Assembly: GCA_034190875.2 (NCBI GenBank)
Contig: CM067351.1
Coordinates: 5,506,795 to 5,570,794, forward strand
Source of the DNA: Urechis unicinctus
Taxonomy: Eukaryota > Annelida > Polychaeta > Xenopneusta > Urechidae
Length of the DNA stretch: 64,000 nucleotides
Direction of reading: 5' to 3'
Below the pieces are notes generated by a model, which was not told the origin of the DNA, searched no databases, and was given only the letters and a program-made list of their open reading frames with translations. Below, piece after piece: positions 36,010 to 49,735 of the stretch (position 1 is its first letter; each line of letters starts with the position of its first letter). A program made the translations under genes and the position numbers.

Positions 36010-38691
36010 TCATCTAGCCATCATTACTTGCACAAATTCTGAAATTGAAACAGATATATCAACAAATGAATGGTACCATACAGTTACAGCACGCTGCAAG
36101 ATGGCGATAATAGGACAAAAACGTGAAAACTATTAAATGTAATTCTATGCAAGACAAGAAGATTTGGGTAAAGCGGTGTAATTGTGTTGGTAAAGGAAAG
36201 TTGCAGCCTTTTATATTGCGTTTGACAGTTGAGCAAAGAGCTTATATGTACGATCACAGGGCTCACTCCGGACCCAATCAGTGATCACGCCACCTGTTGG
36301 CAGGACGCTGTTGGTCATGACATCTATTTTGAAACCACATCCAAATTTGGGGACACGATTCCTTCAACATAAGCCACAATGTGTCAAACCAGGGAAGAGT
36401 GACCCAAATGGCCATGATTTGTAGGGGTACGCTATAGATGGGCGTGCTTGTCAGAATGAACCATCTCAGTGTAGCTACAAGCTCTTTGTTTTGACCAACT
36501 GGCAGTACATTGTCGCTGCACATAATGAGTGTTTGCCTTACTTTGTACAATAATCAACCCCTTGTCTGTTTTATAATGCGTAGAGGGATACAGGGGGATG
36601 CTGACTATTTTGCAGTGATGGAAAGTGAAAATAACTGGCAGCCTTATACTGGGAGGATACAAACGATTTAATGTGGTGCTGGTTATCGGGCACGGCTATT
36701 TTCACATAATGATAGGTTACCTTTATAATTCAGGTGACCATCCCCGTCTATGTCAGCTTCCCGAATCATCTCGTCCACTTCCTCATCCGTTAATTTCTCG
36801 CCCAGATTCGTCATAACGTGACGCAGCTCGGCCCCACTGATGAAACCGTCACCGTCTTTATCAAAAACTCTGCAAATAACAGAGAGGCTATTTCACATTC
36901 GTCATAACGTGACGCAGCTCTTATTTGCTGATTAAAACGTTGCCGTCTTTATCAAATGCACTGCAAGAGTCCCGAAGGTTGCAACATAGCAAGCAAAAAC
37001 AATTGCTGCTGATTTGGCATATCAAGTATTATATGCTGCTGAATAATTTCGGCACCATACTTCCATTTCTTTACACTGATCCACCCTTTGATTTGTTTGA
37101 CGCAGGGGATTATTTATCTGACATGAAAATGAAGCTGACAATGATGACATTCACTATCATTTCAAACTATGACTTGATCATAATGTTTAAACCATAAACC
37201 CATAGTTGTGTATCATAGGAACCAACCCAAATGCGTCCCTCATATCCACTTCTGGGTCTGAATCATTCAAGCTCTTGGCCATCATGTTAAAGAATTCGTT
37301 GTATTCGATAGTTCCATTTCCTGAAAGCGGTCATGATAGAATTATTTATTTTGAACAAATTCAACCACGTCAATAATAAATGTTTACTCCAATGTTCTAT
37401 ATTTGCATCATAGTCGGATAATAATTGAAGCGATCAGATTACTGACCATCGGTGTCCGCTTCCTTTATCATGTCATCCAACTCGGCTCGAGTAGGATTTT
37501 GTCCTAATGCCCTCACGGCCGTTCCTAGTTCTGCTGCAGTGATTGTTCCACTATTATCGGTGTCGAAGAGTGCGAAAGCCTCTTTGATTTCTGTTAAGAG
37601 CAAATACCGACAGTGGATCAGACAACCACGTATGCTATCTGCATGTCATATACTGACGAGAAATTCACGTGGGATGCTTGAGGTAACCAACCTGTTCGCT
37701 GTGAATCTGTCAGCATATTCTGAAATACAAATCAATGCGCAGTGTACATAAGAAGTGTTTGATGGAACGTTATTGAAAAAAAAATTACTTCTCCCGGATT
37801 GCTGTCAGGGGCGTAGCCAGGCTTGAAGGAATGTTACGTACAGACGGGGAAGAAATCTACAGTTCCAGACAGTGAAGTCTAACCCCCCTTAGCTTTTAAC
37901 TTTGATGCCATTTTTGGCCATATTTATTTTTCACTTTTCGAATTGAAGTTACGCACGTGCGTATATGACCCTCCTCAAGAGTGTAAGCTATTGGTTTACT
38001 CTCTTTGTTGTTTACAATTATCATTCAACGAACAATTATAAAGGCCCCAAGTAATAAGCTACCTGCATCTCCATAATAACACAGCGATATATTGAACGCA
38101 AGACTCCTACGCTTCTTGGCGATAGTATGCTAAGCAAATGTTTCAGCACGAATTCACTTGGTTTACCTACACTAAATATGTATTAACAAAGTAGTTAGGC
38201 GCCGGTCTTGCTTGTAAGACGTTTTATAGTAAGTGGTTACTTATATTTCGTTTTGTATCGGACAGATAAAGGCTGGTAGCAATTAAGTTCAGCTCATAGA
38301 ATCGAGGCTGTTAGGCCCAACCGAGCATTGTTTGGAAATGGTCCGATGAATTGTTTCATTAACACAATTATAATTGCTTCGATTCTTAATGATAATGTAG
38401 AACATCCGTATAAGAAATGGCAATGTCGTGAGAGTCGTCAAAATGTGCCCAGTTTAAATTTGATTTAATTCTTATTTTACCACCTAAAACATACTTTTGT
38501 CATAGCCTATGTGATCTCAATACAGACACAACACTGCAGTCCGGCCACAAACCAACCCCAGTAGGGAAGCAAAATGTTGATTCAGCATTCAAATGATTGA
38601 CGATTCAAGTCCTACTCAGCGCAAAAAGCGTACTCCATGACAATTATAATTCTTATCCCACCACACCAGCTACTTTACTCACCGACTCCAT
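36010..38691 (-). CDS. Calmodulin-like EF-hand protein, copy B1
   Basis: Paralogue of B0 with the same six-exon structure: 38683-38691, 37692-37719, 37447-37590, 37227-37320, 36721-36869 and 36010-36038, together 150 codons plus TGA. All junctions keep GT-AG and phase. Loops: [48 protein letters not shown], all with intact Ca2+ ligands. C-terminus EFVQVMMAR. Unlike B0, its intron 1 is short (about 1 kb) because the YqaJ and MITE insertions are missing, and no element lies at its 3' end. Intron 5 is longer by about 490 bp than in B0. No disabling lesion was seen, so it is probably functional, unless the second unit is an assembly duplicate. Confidence 0.83.
36899..36963 (-). pseudogene. Decayed duplicate EF3 exon in B1 intron 4
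   Basis: Same relic as at 24464-24533. It keeps TTTGATAAAGACGGCAACG but has an in-frame TAA (AGCAAATAAGAG). Copy B2 has AAATTAGAG at that place, so the stop arose in B1 after duplication or was corrected in B2. Confidence 0.7.
37797..37930. mobile_element. Left end of a hAT-type MITE (unit 1)
   Basis: Starts CAGGGGCGTAGCCAGG, a typical hAT terminus, and aligns on its right part (TTTTGGCCATATT...ACGCACGTGCGTA) with 25330-25385 in copy 0, where the opposite end is preserved instead. Same in unit 2 at 46288. Confidence 0.6.
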
Positions 38692-38789
38692 GTTAAGATC
38701 CGCCGCTGAATGTGAAACCTATGTTGGTGATGTCGACTGAGTCCGTCCCTCTATCGCATGTGAGCTTTCAACACGGACTGAATCATTTA

Positions 38790-40079
38790 ACTCGCCCTTC
38801 TCATATATCACAATTCCTAATGCAATAATCCTCAGTGGATCACATAGGGCGGTCCCGTCGCATAGCAGGGGTACCCTATTGTCGACAATAACTGTTGTAA
38901 GTGTGTTATGTGTGCTAAGTCGATTTTCATGCACCAACATGCGCACAGTGGAAGTAAATAGTTCATCGTTCTTTTGGCCAGCAAAGTGCTGTCGACATGA
39001 TGCGAAACATTATCAACATACGCAGGATTTATGGTGAGAAAACAGCCCTATCGACAGCTGGCCATGTGCTATTTATAGAGAAATAATTGACGTTCTCTGT
39101 GATGATCTTGTCCCTGAATGTGGTTCTTACTGAAGAAACTCCAATGAGTCATCAGGTTATAGCCCATGCAGGTTCGATCCCAAGGTGTGAAAGACCGACT
39201 GGTAACTCGTGACTAGAATGATCAACTTAAATTGGGGTCCCATCTCTGAAAGAGAGTGCACATTGTGATGACTCAATCATATAGTATTGGACCTTCGTCT
39301 TAGCTGCGTGGGTTTCGAAGCCGGTCTGGGCAATGGGTTACTGACACTTATGTAGTTAGAGGGAGCTCTCCGAATATCTCAATCACCCTCCTCCATCACC
39401 GTGATTTCACCTTGTGAAAGATAATGAGACCAATGGGTACGCAATCATAACTTCCGGCGGTGGATCTATTTTCAGAGACCGCAGCGCCACACATCGACTA
39501 AAGGTCTGAAAAACTTTAAATTTTAAAGGTGCGGTTGCCAAGCAGACTGCCAGGCGATCTCGTTCTCTTTATGGGTATACAACCTCTCTTTGACTTGACT
39601 TAAGCCAACTAATCATATTGATCTCGCGCCGACACGCATCATAGGATACACTTAATCACATGTTCTCTGATTATAACGTCAAGTTACATGACCCTCCTCA
39701 AGAGTGTAAGCTATTGGTTTACTCTCTTCGTTGTTCACAATTATCATTCAACGAACAATTATAAAGGCCCCAAGTAATAAACTACCTGCATTACATAATA
39801 ACACAGTGATATATTGAACGCAAGTCTTCTCTGCATCTGAATCCTCTGGTTCGCCCAACACAAATATCACAATAGCTAATGAAGAAATCCTCAGTGGATT
39901 ACTAGGGGCGGTCCCGTCACATATAGCAGGGATAAATACTCCATTGTCCACAATAATTGTTGTATGAGTGTTGTGTTTACAAGGTCGATTTTCTTGCCGC
40001 AACATGCGCACGGTGGAAGTAGTAATTTCGTTCGTCGCTTTGTACAGAAGTAATGGACTTTCTCCGTCATAATCTGGTC
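38790..40079. repeat. Upstream repeat family, two copies (unit 1)
   Basis: A family marked by CCTCAGTGGATCA and AACATGCGCAC..GTGGAAGTA recurs at 28590, 31670, 38830, 39890, 40150, 47320, 48380 and 48640. Copies lie upstream of each calmodulin-like exon 1. Frames in it vary between copies and look non-coding. Confidence 0.7.
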
Positions 40080-42989
40080 CGCATGGGAGTTTTCAAGGGG
40101 ACTGACTCGTTTGACCCGCAACACAAATATCACAGTCGCTAATGAATAAATCCTCAGTGGATCATTAAGGGCAATCCCGTCGAATATAGCAGGGATACGC
40201 CATTGTACACAATAACTGTTGTATATGTGTTGTGTTTATTAGGTCCATTTTCATGCCACAACATGCGCACGGTGGAAGTAATAAGTTCGTCGGTTTGTAG
40301 AGAAGTAATTGACGTTCTCGGTTTTGCTCTGGCCCGTTATGATCTCGTTATGATCTGGCCCGTGATGATTTAGCCGGTGAATGTGGTTCTAACTGAAGAA
40401 ACTCAAATGTGTTATCGGGTTATAGCTCGGTAAAGCGGTCCCAACTGTGAAAGAGGATTCACCCGGCCCTCAATCGTATCGACCTTCGTCCCGGCGGCGT
40501 GGGTTACGCAGTCCGGTCTGGGCAATGGGTTACTGGTACTTATGCAGTTAAAGGGAGCTCTCCGAGTATCTCAATTGTCCTCGTCCATAACCGTGATTTC
40601 ACCTTGTTGCCGAAAGTGATAGAAAACTCCAATATTACCATTACCACAGCTCAGGTCATTTTCTATATTGCAGTGTACATTTTTATATTTGAAGTCCCCG
40701 TGATAACACCTCCTAGACCGATCTCCCTAGACCGATCTCCTTGCGCATCGCCTTATCTGCCATGGAGATAAGGATGGCAAGAAAATATCTGAAGCACTCC
40801 TATGTGCAAACACAACCCACCCGCTTTCCCAAAGCCATCCCAATAGCAATCCATTTTCCTCTTCCACTCGAGCGAGCCTTATTTCCATCTTCTTGTTTCG
40901 ACTACAGCAACGAAAGTGAAATTGACATTTTCTATGGCAAGGTAAGAGCAAGGAGCGCCTGCCTCGGCGAGATCGCCACGAGATCTGTGTCTCGCTCACA
41001 TTTCAGTTCGGCAAGTTGAGGCGTTGGCAGCAGTGCAAGAAACTTCATTTTCTTTTTTTCGAAAACTTTCACCAGCATCACCAAACCTGATGGATTTGCC
41101 CGACGAGGTTATTAATTATATATCAATAAACACGCTGGTTATCATAGTTTCCTTTTTTGGGTAATCAATATGCTTTATTCGATTAAAGTTTGCAAGTGTT
41201 TATTCCGCTTCGAGAAGCCATATTTTAGGTTGGAACTTCGACATATATTTTTTAATCTCTTGAAAATTGTGCAATATTCACATTAAATTATTCTTGATAT
41301 TCGTTGAGTGAACAAAGACAAATCTAATGGTCACGTTTATTAAGCTTTTAAATACGTACTTTTTATTGTATTGAGCTAAATACGTGAGCGATAATACCTT
41401 GAATTCGAACAATTCGTCGAATCTCAAGCTTTCAGAATTTTTCAAATCAATCAAAAACTATGTTGTATTGTTTGACCAGATAACGGCACAAATGCCTTAA
41501 CCAAACACCATCCATTATCAATAATTGTAAATTCCCTTATAGTTTACCTTCATATTGCATCCAAATACGACTTATATTTGTCAGTCCAATATGGCTGACA
41601 GTTGGCGATAATTTGGTGTTATTACTTACCGGTGGCATACTTATGTCAGAATACTTCTATGTGACTAACTATAACCTAGAATATTAGTCTAGTCCCAGCA
41701 AATTTGTACTCTGTTAGTTTTATTTCGCTGAATGATTATGGATAAATATTAGGTGTTGGTATCTGTGTCTGAGAAGATATTTTTAATCTTTACATATCCA
41801 GTTCAATTATCATTATTATGTTTTTGCCGGCAAAAACCTTTCCAGTTGGCAGGAAAATGTCCAGGAAGGTTTTTTTAAATCTGAGAAGTATCACTTCAAG
41901 ATATCAGCTGACAGAAAGCGTTCCATTTCTGAACATGCCTATGCAGCTGAATGTGAAGAGTAAAAAAGGTAACAGTTTGTTGCCTGACATTGTTGTTTTT
42001 GGGATAAAAAAAAATCAGATTTTTGTACCACTTATAAACTAAAAAGTTGAATTTATGAGCTCTATTTGTTAAATGATATAGATTGGCTTGTTCTATATGT
42101 TATTCTGTTTATATGTTTGTCATATCGAAGTGCAAATAAATAGTTCTCACTTTATCTCATTGTTTACATAAACCTACAGCTACTTTGTTTTAGCATGAAG
42201 AAACATCCATTTGAACCCTGCACACAAATCACAGTTAATATGGTTCGAGTGTTTTTCTTAACCCCTTTGAACATTTCCATGGACACTTTCTCCAGCCTTT
42301 CATGGCGTCTTTTTAACAGTTATATCCACTGTCATGCGGACCAGATGTGCTCCGAGTAAATCAAAATGAACTCTCCAAGAGCGTCAGATTTGCGTCGCGT
42401 GTCACCGAAACTCCTGGCATGCCAACGCGTTTCAATTCTCGCGCAAGTACTGGTATTTTACTTCAGACTCGGACAATGTGATGACAAGGCACGTACAGGA
42501 CATAGTTAATGATATTGTTTAATCGAGTTCATCGCCTGCTGTTGTTAACTCGTCAATTGACACTTGCAAATGTATCCATGCCATTTCGCCTATGTTCCTC
42601 GCGAACTCGGGTCAAGACCTCCGGTTTCCTCGCTGGCTCGCTTGATGTCGCAATACGAAGTACGGTTAGCGCCATCAAGCGCGAGCTTGTGAAAACACTC
42701 GCTGCCGAGGCACACGCGCGAGCGCCTCGGCGGCGACTTCAAAGGGCGTTGCCACTCCTTCTTTAGTTATATAACTCCTTGGTAAGAGTTAGATTAATAT
42801 ACCTCTTTTGTGACTCATTTTATGTTAAATATCTTTGTATATTTACATCCAGGAAATATGTGTCATCCTTGAAAGCAGCATCAGTTTGTGGTGAGTGGGC
42901 GTTCTGGTGGTGGGTAAGACGTTGAAGTGAATCCCAATGAACATGGTGATCATTACTGCTATGCTTCTCAAGATCCAATGGGTTATAAT

Positions 42990-43738
42990 ATAAGTTAAAT
43001 ATTCTAATTACATGAATTTTAGAACTACCCTGTGTACTCACATCCAGCAGACTCTATGGTACCAGATGGGGAGAAGAGAAGCCATACATCGTATGGTTGC
43101 TCGGCTGGGACTGCTCCATAACAAATTTCCCCCTCAGATAACACCTACTATGATTCAGGGATTTATATTCAACTGCATGTATGTGTCTGTTGAGGAACAG
43201 CTGATATCCCCTTTCGCTCTCAAATGATGCCACCCTGCTAGGAATCTATTTGCACGCTTGTGGTCGGTCAAATAAATAAATTAGACAGTAAGCCTCAGTA
43301 TGCTCAGATGCATTTGACATGTCGGCCTGCCATGCAGAAAGTGTGAACCGGGATCTGGGAAATTGACTTGCTGACCCTTTATGCTAATAGTTCTTCGTTC
43401 ATTGTAAATATTCTCACCATCATCATCCCCGACAAAGTCCACAATATTTTCAGTGCTGCAGGCATTTCTTACTAATTATACCAGCTCAGTTTTCTCGAGC
43501 AACGGATTCCCCTATCTTTGAGGAAAGTTTTCAGCTGGGGTTCTTTCCACTTAGTAGGAGACAGTGATGACATGGTGTAGCAACAGTCACGCACGCTAAC
43601 TTCGAAAAGATATCGGGTAAATACTAATGTTCTTGCAGAATACTCTCCAGGCGACTGGAGATGAATGTAGTTGGCAACATTTTGGAGCACAATTTTATGA
43701 TAATCTATGTGTTTGAGAAATGCTTCAAATGTGCTCAT
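42990..43738 (-). pseudogene. SAP/SWIM-type pseudogene (unit 2)
   Basis: Near-identical copy of 34500-35249 with the same frameshift and stops. The shared lesions show the gene was already dead before the unit was duplicated. Confidence 0.5.
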
Positions 43739-44498
43739 TGAGACGTCCCAGCGTTCAGATGAACTTAAGAGAAGCTCAGAATACGCTTGACACCTTCGAC
43801 AACGTTTTGGTGCCCTTCACAGCTATAAACAACAGCAACAAGAATGCACGCAACAAGGCAAGATATTTAAACAGCAACTGGTAAAGCGCGAACAAAGCGC
43901 TGACAGCTTGCCAGGCAGAGAAACATGTCCCAAGTTCCGGTCAAATTCGCTGTCCGCAACGGTGGCCCTCCTAGCGGCCGCAACGGGAACCTGAGAATGT
44001 GAAGGCCCCTATTGTTTGGTCTCATCTCAGCTGTCACGTAATGAACGAGCTAACTTGATCGCAATCTCATTTCTGAAGTCACGCTCCACATGGAGAATAT
44101 TGCAAGTTGACATGAGTAAGGACCCATGATAGAATTGGAGAAATGCATTTATTACCAAATAAAGTCAGCCACCAGGGCGACAGAGTTCATTTCATCTATA
44201 TACAGCAAACCGGAAGTTGTTCAAGCTCAAGCGCATACAACAAAATTGGCTAAGAATGCGACACATGGTATGTCAATATGAAGAGACGGTGATCGATGGA
44301 AAAAAAAGTTGAGATTGCCTGCTTCTCCGTTTCTTTGTGCTGAAGCAGATTAACACACCGTTAAAGATTGAAACATTATGTACACGGAGCAAATATATTA
44401 TTAAGGGTTTGATAAATAAATAATTTATCATTTATTTCCACGATGTAAATATATCACTGCATTAATTATCGTTTATATTTACCTTAGAGAGTGTCATT

Positions 44499-47181
44499 TC
44501 ATCTAGCCATCATTACTTGCACAAATTCTGAAATTGAAACAGATATATCAACAAATGAATGGTACCATACAGTTACAGCACGCTGCAAGATGGCGATAAT
44601 AGGACAAAAACGTGAAAACTATTAAATGTAATTCTATGCAAGACAAGAAGATTTGGGTAAAGCGGTGTAATTGTGTTGGTAAAGGAAAAGTTGCAGCCTT
44701 TTATATTGCGTTTGACAGTTGAGCAAAGAGCTTATATGTACGATCACAGGGCTCACTCCGGACCCAATCAGTGATCACGCCACCTGTTGGCAGGACGCTG
44801 TTGGTCATGACATCTATTTTGAAACCACATGCAAATTTGGGGACACGATTCCTTCAACATAAGCCACAATGTGTCAAACCCAGGGAAGAGTGACCCAAAT
44901 GGCCATGATTTGTAGGGGTACGCTATAGATGGGCGTGCTTGTCAGAATGAACCATCTCAGTGTAGCTACAAGCTCTTTGTTTTGACCAACTGGCAGTACA
45001 TTGTCGCTGCACATAATGAGTGTTTGTCTTACTTTGTACAATAATCAACCCCTTGTCTGTTTTATAATGCGTAGAGGGATACAGGGGGATGCTGACTATT
45101 TTGCAGTGATGGAAAGTGAAAATAACTGGCAGCCTTATACTGGGAGGATACAAACGATTTAATGTGGTGCTGGTTATCGGGCACGGCTATTTTCACATAA
45201 TGATAGGTTACCTTTATAATTCAGGTGACCATCCCCGTCTATGTCAGCTTCCCGAATCATCTCGTCCACTTCCTCATCCGTTAATTTCTCGCCCAGATTC
45301 GTCATAACGTGACGCAGCTCGGCCCCACTGATGAAACCGTCACCGTCTTTATCAAAAACTCTGCAAATAACAGAGAGGCTATTTCACATTCGTCATAACG
45401 TGACGCAGCTCTAATTTGCTGATTAAAACGTTGCCGTCTTTATCAAATGCACTGCAAGAGTCCCGAAGGTTGCAACATAGCAAGCAAAAACAATTGCTGC
45501 TGATTTGGCATATCAAGTATTATATGCTGCTGAATAATTTCGGCACCATACTTCCATTTCTTTACACTGATCCACCCTTTGATTTGTTTGACGCAGGGGA
45601 TTATTTATCTGACATGAAAATGAAGCTGACAATGATGACATTCACTATCATTTCAAACTATGACTTGATCATAATGTTTAAACCATAAACCCATAGTTGT
45701 GTATCATAGGAACCAACCCAAATGCGTCCCTCATATCCACTTCTGGGTCTGAATCATTCAAGCTCTTGGCCATCATGTTAAAGAATTCGTTGTATTCGAT
45801 AGTTCCATTTCCTGAAAGCGGTCATGATAGAATTATTTATTTTGAACAAATTCAACCACGTCAATAATAAATGTTTACTCCAATGTTCTATATTTGCATC
45901 ATAGTCGGATAATAATTGAAGCGATCAGATACTGACCATCGGTGTCCGCTTCCTTTATCATGTCATCCAACTCGGCTCGAGTAGGATTTTGTCCTAATGC
46001 CCTCACGGCCGTTCCTAGTTCTGCTGCAGTGATTGTTCCACTATTATCGGTGTCGAAGAGTGCGAAAGCCTCTTTGATTTCTGTTAAGAGCAAATACCGA
46101 CAGTGGATCAGACAACCACGTATGCTATCTGCATGTCATATACTGACGAGAAATTCACCTGGGATGCTTGAGGTAACCAACCTGTTCGCTGTGAATCTGT
46201 CAGCATATTCTGAAATACAAATCAATGCGCAGTGTACATAAGAAGTGTTTGATGGAACGTTATTGAAAAAAAAATTACTTCTCCCGGATTGCTGTCAGGG
46301 GCGTAGCCAGGCTTGAAGGAATGTTACGTACAGACGGGGAAGAAATCTACAGTTCCAGACAGTGAAGTCTAACCCCCCTTAGCTTTTAACTTTGATGCCA
46401 TTTTTGGCCATATTTATTTTTCACTTTTCGAATTGAAGTTACGCACGTGCGTATATGACCCTCCTCAAGAGTGTAAGCTATTGGTTTACTCTCTTTGTTG
46501 TTTACAATTATCATTCAACGAACAATTATAAAGGCCCCAAGTAATAAGCTACCTGCATCTCCATAATAACACAGCGATATATTGAACGCAAGACTCCTAC
46601 GCTTCTTGGCGATAGTATGCTAAGCAAATGTTTCAGCACGAATTCACTTGGTTTACCTACACTAAATATGTATTAACAAAGTAGTTAGGCGCCGGTCTTG
46701 CTTGTAAGACGTTTTATAGTAAGTGGTTACTTATATTTCGTTTTGTATCGGACAGATAAAGGCTGGTAGCAATTAAGTTCAGCTCATAGAATCGAGGCTG
46801 TTAGGCCCAACCGAGCATTGTTTGGAAATGGTCCGATGAATTGTTTCATTAACACAATTATAATTGCTTCGATTCTTAATGATAATGTAGAACATCCGTA
46901 TAAGAAATGGCAATGACGTGAGAGTCGTCAAAATGTGCCCAGTTTAAATTTGATTTAATTCTTATTTTACCACCTAAAACATACTTTTGTCATAGCCTAA
47001 GTGATCTCAATACAGACACAACACTGCAGTCCGGCCCCAAACCAACCCCAGTAGGGAAGCAAAATGTTGATTCAGCATTCAAATGATTGACGATTCAAGT
47101 CCTACTCAGCGCAAAAAGCGTACTCCATGACAATTATAATTCTTATCCCACCACACCAGCTACTTTACTCACCGACTCCAT
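44499..47181 (-). CDS. Calmodulin-like EF-hand protein, copy B2
   Basis: Third member, exons 47173-47181, 46182-46209, 45937-46080, 45718-45811, 45212-45360 and 44499-44527, 150 codons plus TGA. The exon sequences look identical to B1 by eye; differences lie in introns. The same four intact EF loops are present, and the AATAAA is kept downstream of the stop. If the tandem array is real, B1 and B2 encode the same protein and raise gene dose; if it is a haplotype artefact, they are alleles. Confidence 0.83.
45390..45454 (-). pseudogene. Decayed duplicate EF3 exon in B2 intron 4
   Basis: Counterpart of 36899-36963, without the in-frame TAA (reads AGCAAATTAGAG), but still without a usable donor. 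Confidence 0.68.
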
Positions 47182-48567
47182 GTTAAAATCCGCCGCTGAA
47201 TGTGAAACCTATGTTGGTGATGTCGACTGAGTCCGTCCCTCTATCGCATGTGAGCTTTCAACACGGACTGAATCATTTAACTCGCCCTTCTCATATATCA
47301 CAATTCCTAATGCAATAATCCTCAGTGGATCACATAGGGCGGTCCCGTCGCATAGCAGGGGTACCCTATTGTCGACAATAACTGTTGTAAGTGTGTTATG
47401 TGTGCTAAGTCGATTTTCATGCACCAACATGCGCACAGTGGAAGTAAATAGTTCATCGTTCTTTTGGCCAGCAAAGTGCTGTCGACATGATGCGAAACAT
47501 TATCAACATACGCAGGATTTATGGTGAGAAAACAGCCCTATCGACAGCTGGCCATGTGCTATTTATAGAGAAATAATTGACGTTCTCTGTGATGATCTTG
47601 TCCCTGAATGTGGTTCTTACTGAAGAAACTCCAATGAGTCATCAGGTTATAGCCCATGCAGGTTCGATCCCAAGGTGTGAAAGACCGACTGGTAACTCGT
47701 GACTAGAATGATCAACTTAAATTGGGGTCCCATCTCTGAAAGAGAGTGCACATTGTGATGACTCAATCATATAGTATTGGACCTTCGTCTTAGCTGCGTG
47801 GGTTTCGAAGCCGGTCTGGGCAATGGGTTACTGACACTTATGTAGTTAGAGGGAGCTCTCCGAATATCTCAATCACTCTCCTCCATCACCGTGATTTCAC
47901 CTTGTGAAAGATAATGAGACCAATGGGTACGCAATCATAACTTCCGGCGGTGGATCTATTTTCAGAGACCGCAGCGCCACACATCGACTAAAGGTCTGAA
48001 AAACTTTAAATTTTAAAGGTGCGGTTGCCATGCAGACTGCCAGGCGATCTCGTTCTCTTTATGGGTATACAACCTCTCTTTGACTTGACTTAAGCAAACT
48101 AATCATATTGATCTCGCGCCGACACGCATCATAGGCTACACTTAATCACATGTTCTCTGATTATAACGTCAAGTTACATGACCCTCCTCAAGAGTGTAAG
48201 CTATTGGTTTACTCTCTTCGTTGTTCACAATTATCATTCAACGAACAATTATAAAGGCCCCAAGTAATAAACTACCTGCATTACATAATAACACAGTGAT
48301 ATATTGAACGCAAGTCTTCTCTGCATCTGAATCCTCTGGTTCGCCCAACACAAATATCACAATAGCTAATGAAGAAATCCTCAGTGGATTACTAGGGGCG
48401 GTCCCGTCACATATAGCAGGGATAAATACTCCATTGTCCACAATAATTGTTGTATGAGTGTTGTGTTTACTAGGTCGATTTTCTTGCCGCAACATGCGCA
48501 CGGTGGAAGTAATTAGTTCGTCGCTTTGTACAGAAGTAATGGACTTTCTCCGTCATAATCTGGTCCG

Positions 48568-49735
48568 CATGGGAGTTTTCAAGGGGACTGACTCGTTTGA
48601 CCCGCAACACAAATATCACAGTCGCTAATGAATAAATCCTCAGTGGATCATTAAGGGCAATCCCGTCGAATATAGCAGGGATACGCCATTGTACACAATA
48701 ACTGTTGTATATGTGTTGTGTTTATTAGGTCCATTTTCATGCCACAACATGCGCACGGTGGAAGTAATTAGTTCGTCGGTTTGTAGAGAAGTAATTGACG
48801 TTCTCGGTTTTGCTCTGGCCCGTTATGATCTCGTTATGATCTGGCCCGTGATGATTTAGCCGGTGAATGTGGTTCTAACTGAAGAAACTCAAATGTGTTA
48901 TCGGGTTATAGCTCGGTAAAGCGGTCCCATCTGTGAAAAGGGACACATCGGCCCTGTGACTCAATCGTATCGACCTTCGTCCCGGCGGCGTGGGTTACGC
49001 AGCCCGGTCTGGGCAATGGGTTACTGGTACTTATGCAGTTAAAGGGAGCTCGCCGAGTATCTCAATTGTCCTCGTCCATAACCGTGATTTCACCTTGTTG
49101 CCGAAAGTGATAGAAAACTCCAATATTACCATTACCACAGCTCAGGTCATTTTCTATATTGCAGTGTACATTTTTATATTTGAGGTCCCCGTGATAACAC
49201 CTCCTAGACCGATCTCCTTGCGTATCGGCTGCTGCGCAGGCTAGTATAGGTTATTTTAACGTAGCGTCAAACATATCTGCCATGGAGATAAGGATGGCAA
49301 GAAAATATCTGAAGCACTCCTATGTGCAAACACAAGCCACCCGCTTTCCCAAAGCCATCCCAATAGCAATCCATTTTCCTCTTCCACTCGGGCGAGCTTT
49401 ATTTAAATCTTCTTGTTTTGACTTGAGCAACGAAAGTGAAATATAAATTTTCCATGGCTAGTAAAGAATTGATTCCCAATATACGTCTTTTGTGACTCAT
49501 TTTATGTTAAATATGTTTGTATATTTACATTCAGGAAATATGTGTCATCCTTAAAAGCAGCATCAGTTTGTGGTGAGTGGGCGTTCTGGGGGTGGGTAAG
49601 ACGCTGTGGTGAGTGGGCGTTCTGGGGGTGGGTAAGACGCTGTGGTGAGTGGGCGTTCTGGGGGTGGGTAAGACGCTTTAGTGAATCCCAATCAACATGG
49701 TGATCAATACAGCTATGCTTCTCAAACATCCAATG
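48568..49735. repeat. Partial, rearranged tandem unit 3
   Basis: Begins like the other units (to about 49230), has about 45 extra bases (49225-49270), continues to about 49455, then jumps to sequence matching 42805-42985. About 1.9 kb is missing between. After 49735 similarity ends, so no SAP relic or calmodulin gene is present in this copy. Confidence 0.85.
49569..49676. repeat. 36-bp triplication
   Basis: Three exact tandem copies of TGTGGTGAGTGGGCGTTCTG plus 16 more bases, starting at 49569, 49605 and 49641. Units 1 and 2 have one copy at the same place. Confidence 0.95.

Larger units (their letters stand above)
31610..40079. repeat. Tandem unit 1 (about 8.47 kb)
   Basis: Directly repeated by 40080-48567 at near identity by eye. 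The junction is visible where GCATGGGAGTTTTCAAGGGG follows different sequence at 31609 but the same sequence at 40079 and 48567. One visible difference is a GATCTCCCTAGACC duplication in unit 2 near 40720. The unit holds a SAP/SWIM pseudogene (minus), calmodulin-like gene B1 (minus) and repeat-family copies upstream of its exon 1. Confidence 0.92.
40080..48567. repeat. Tandem unit 2 (about 8.49 kb)
   Basis: Second full unit, collinear with 31610-40079 with only scattered substitutions and small indels visible. Contains SAP/SWIM pseudogene copy 2 and gene B2. Confidence 0.92.
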
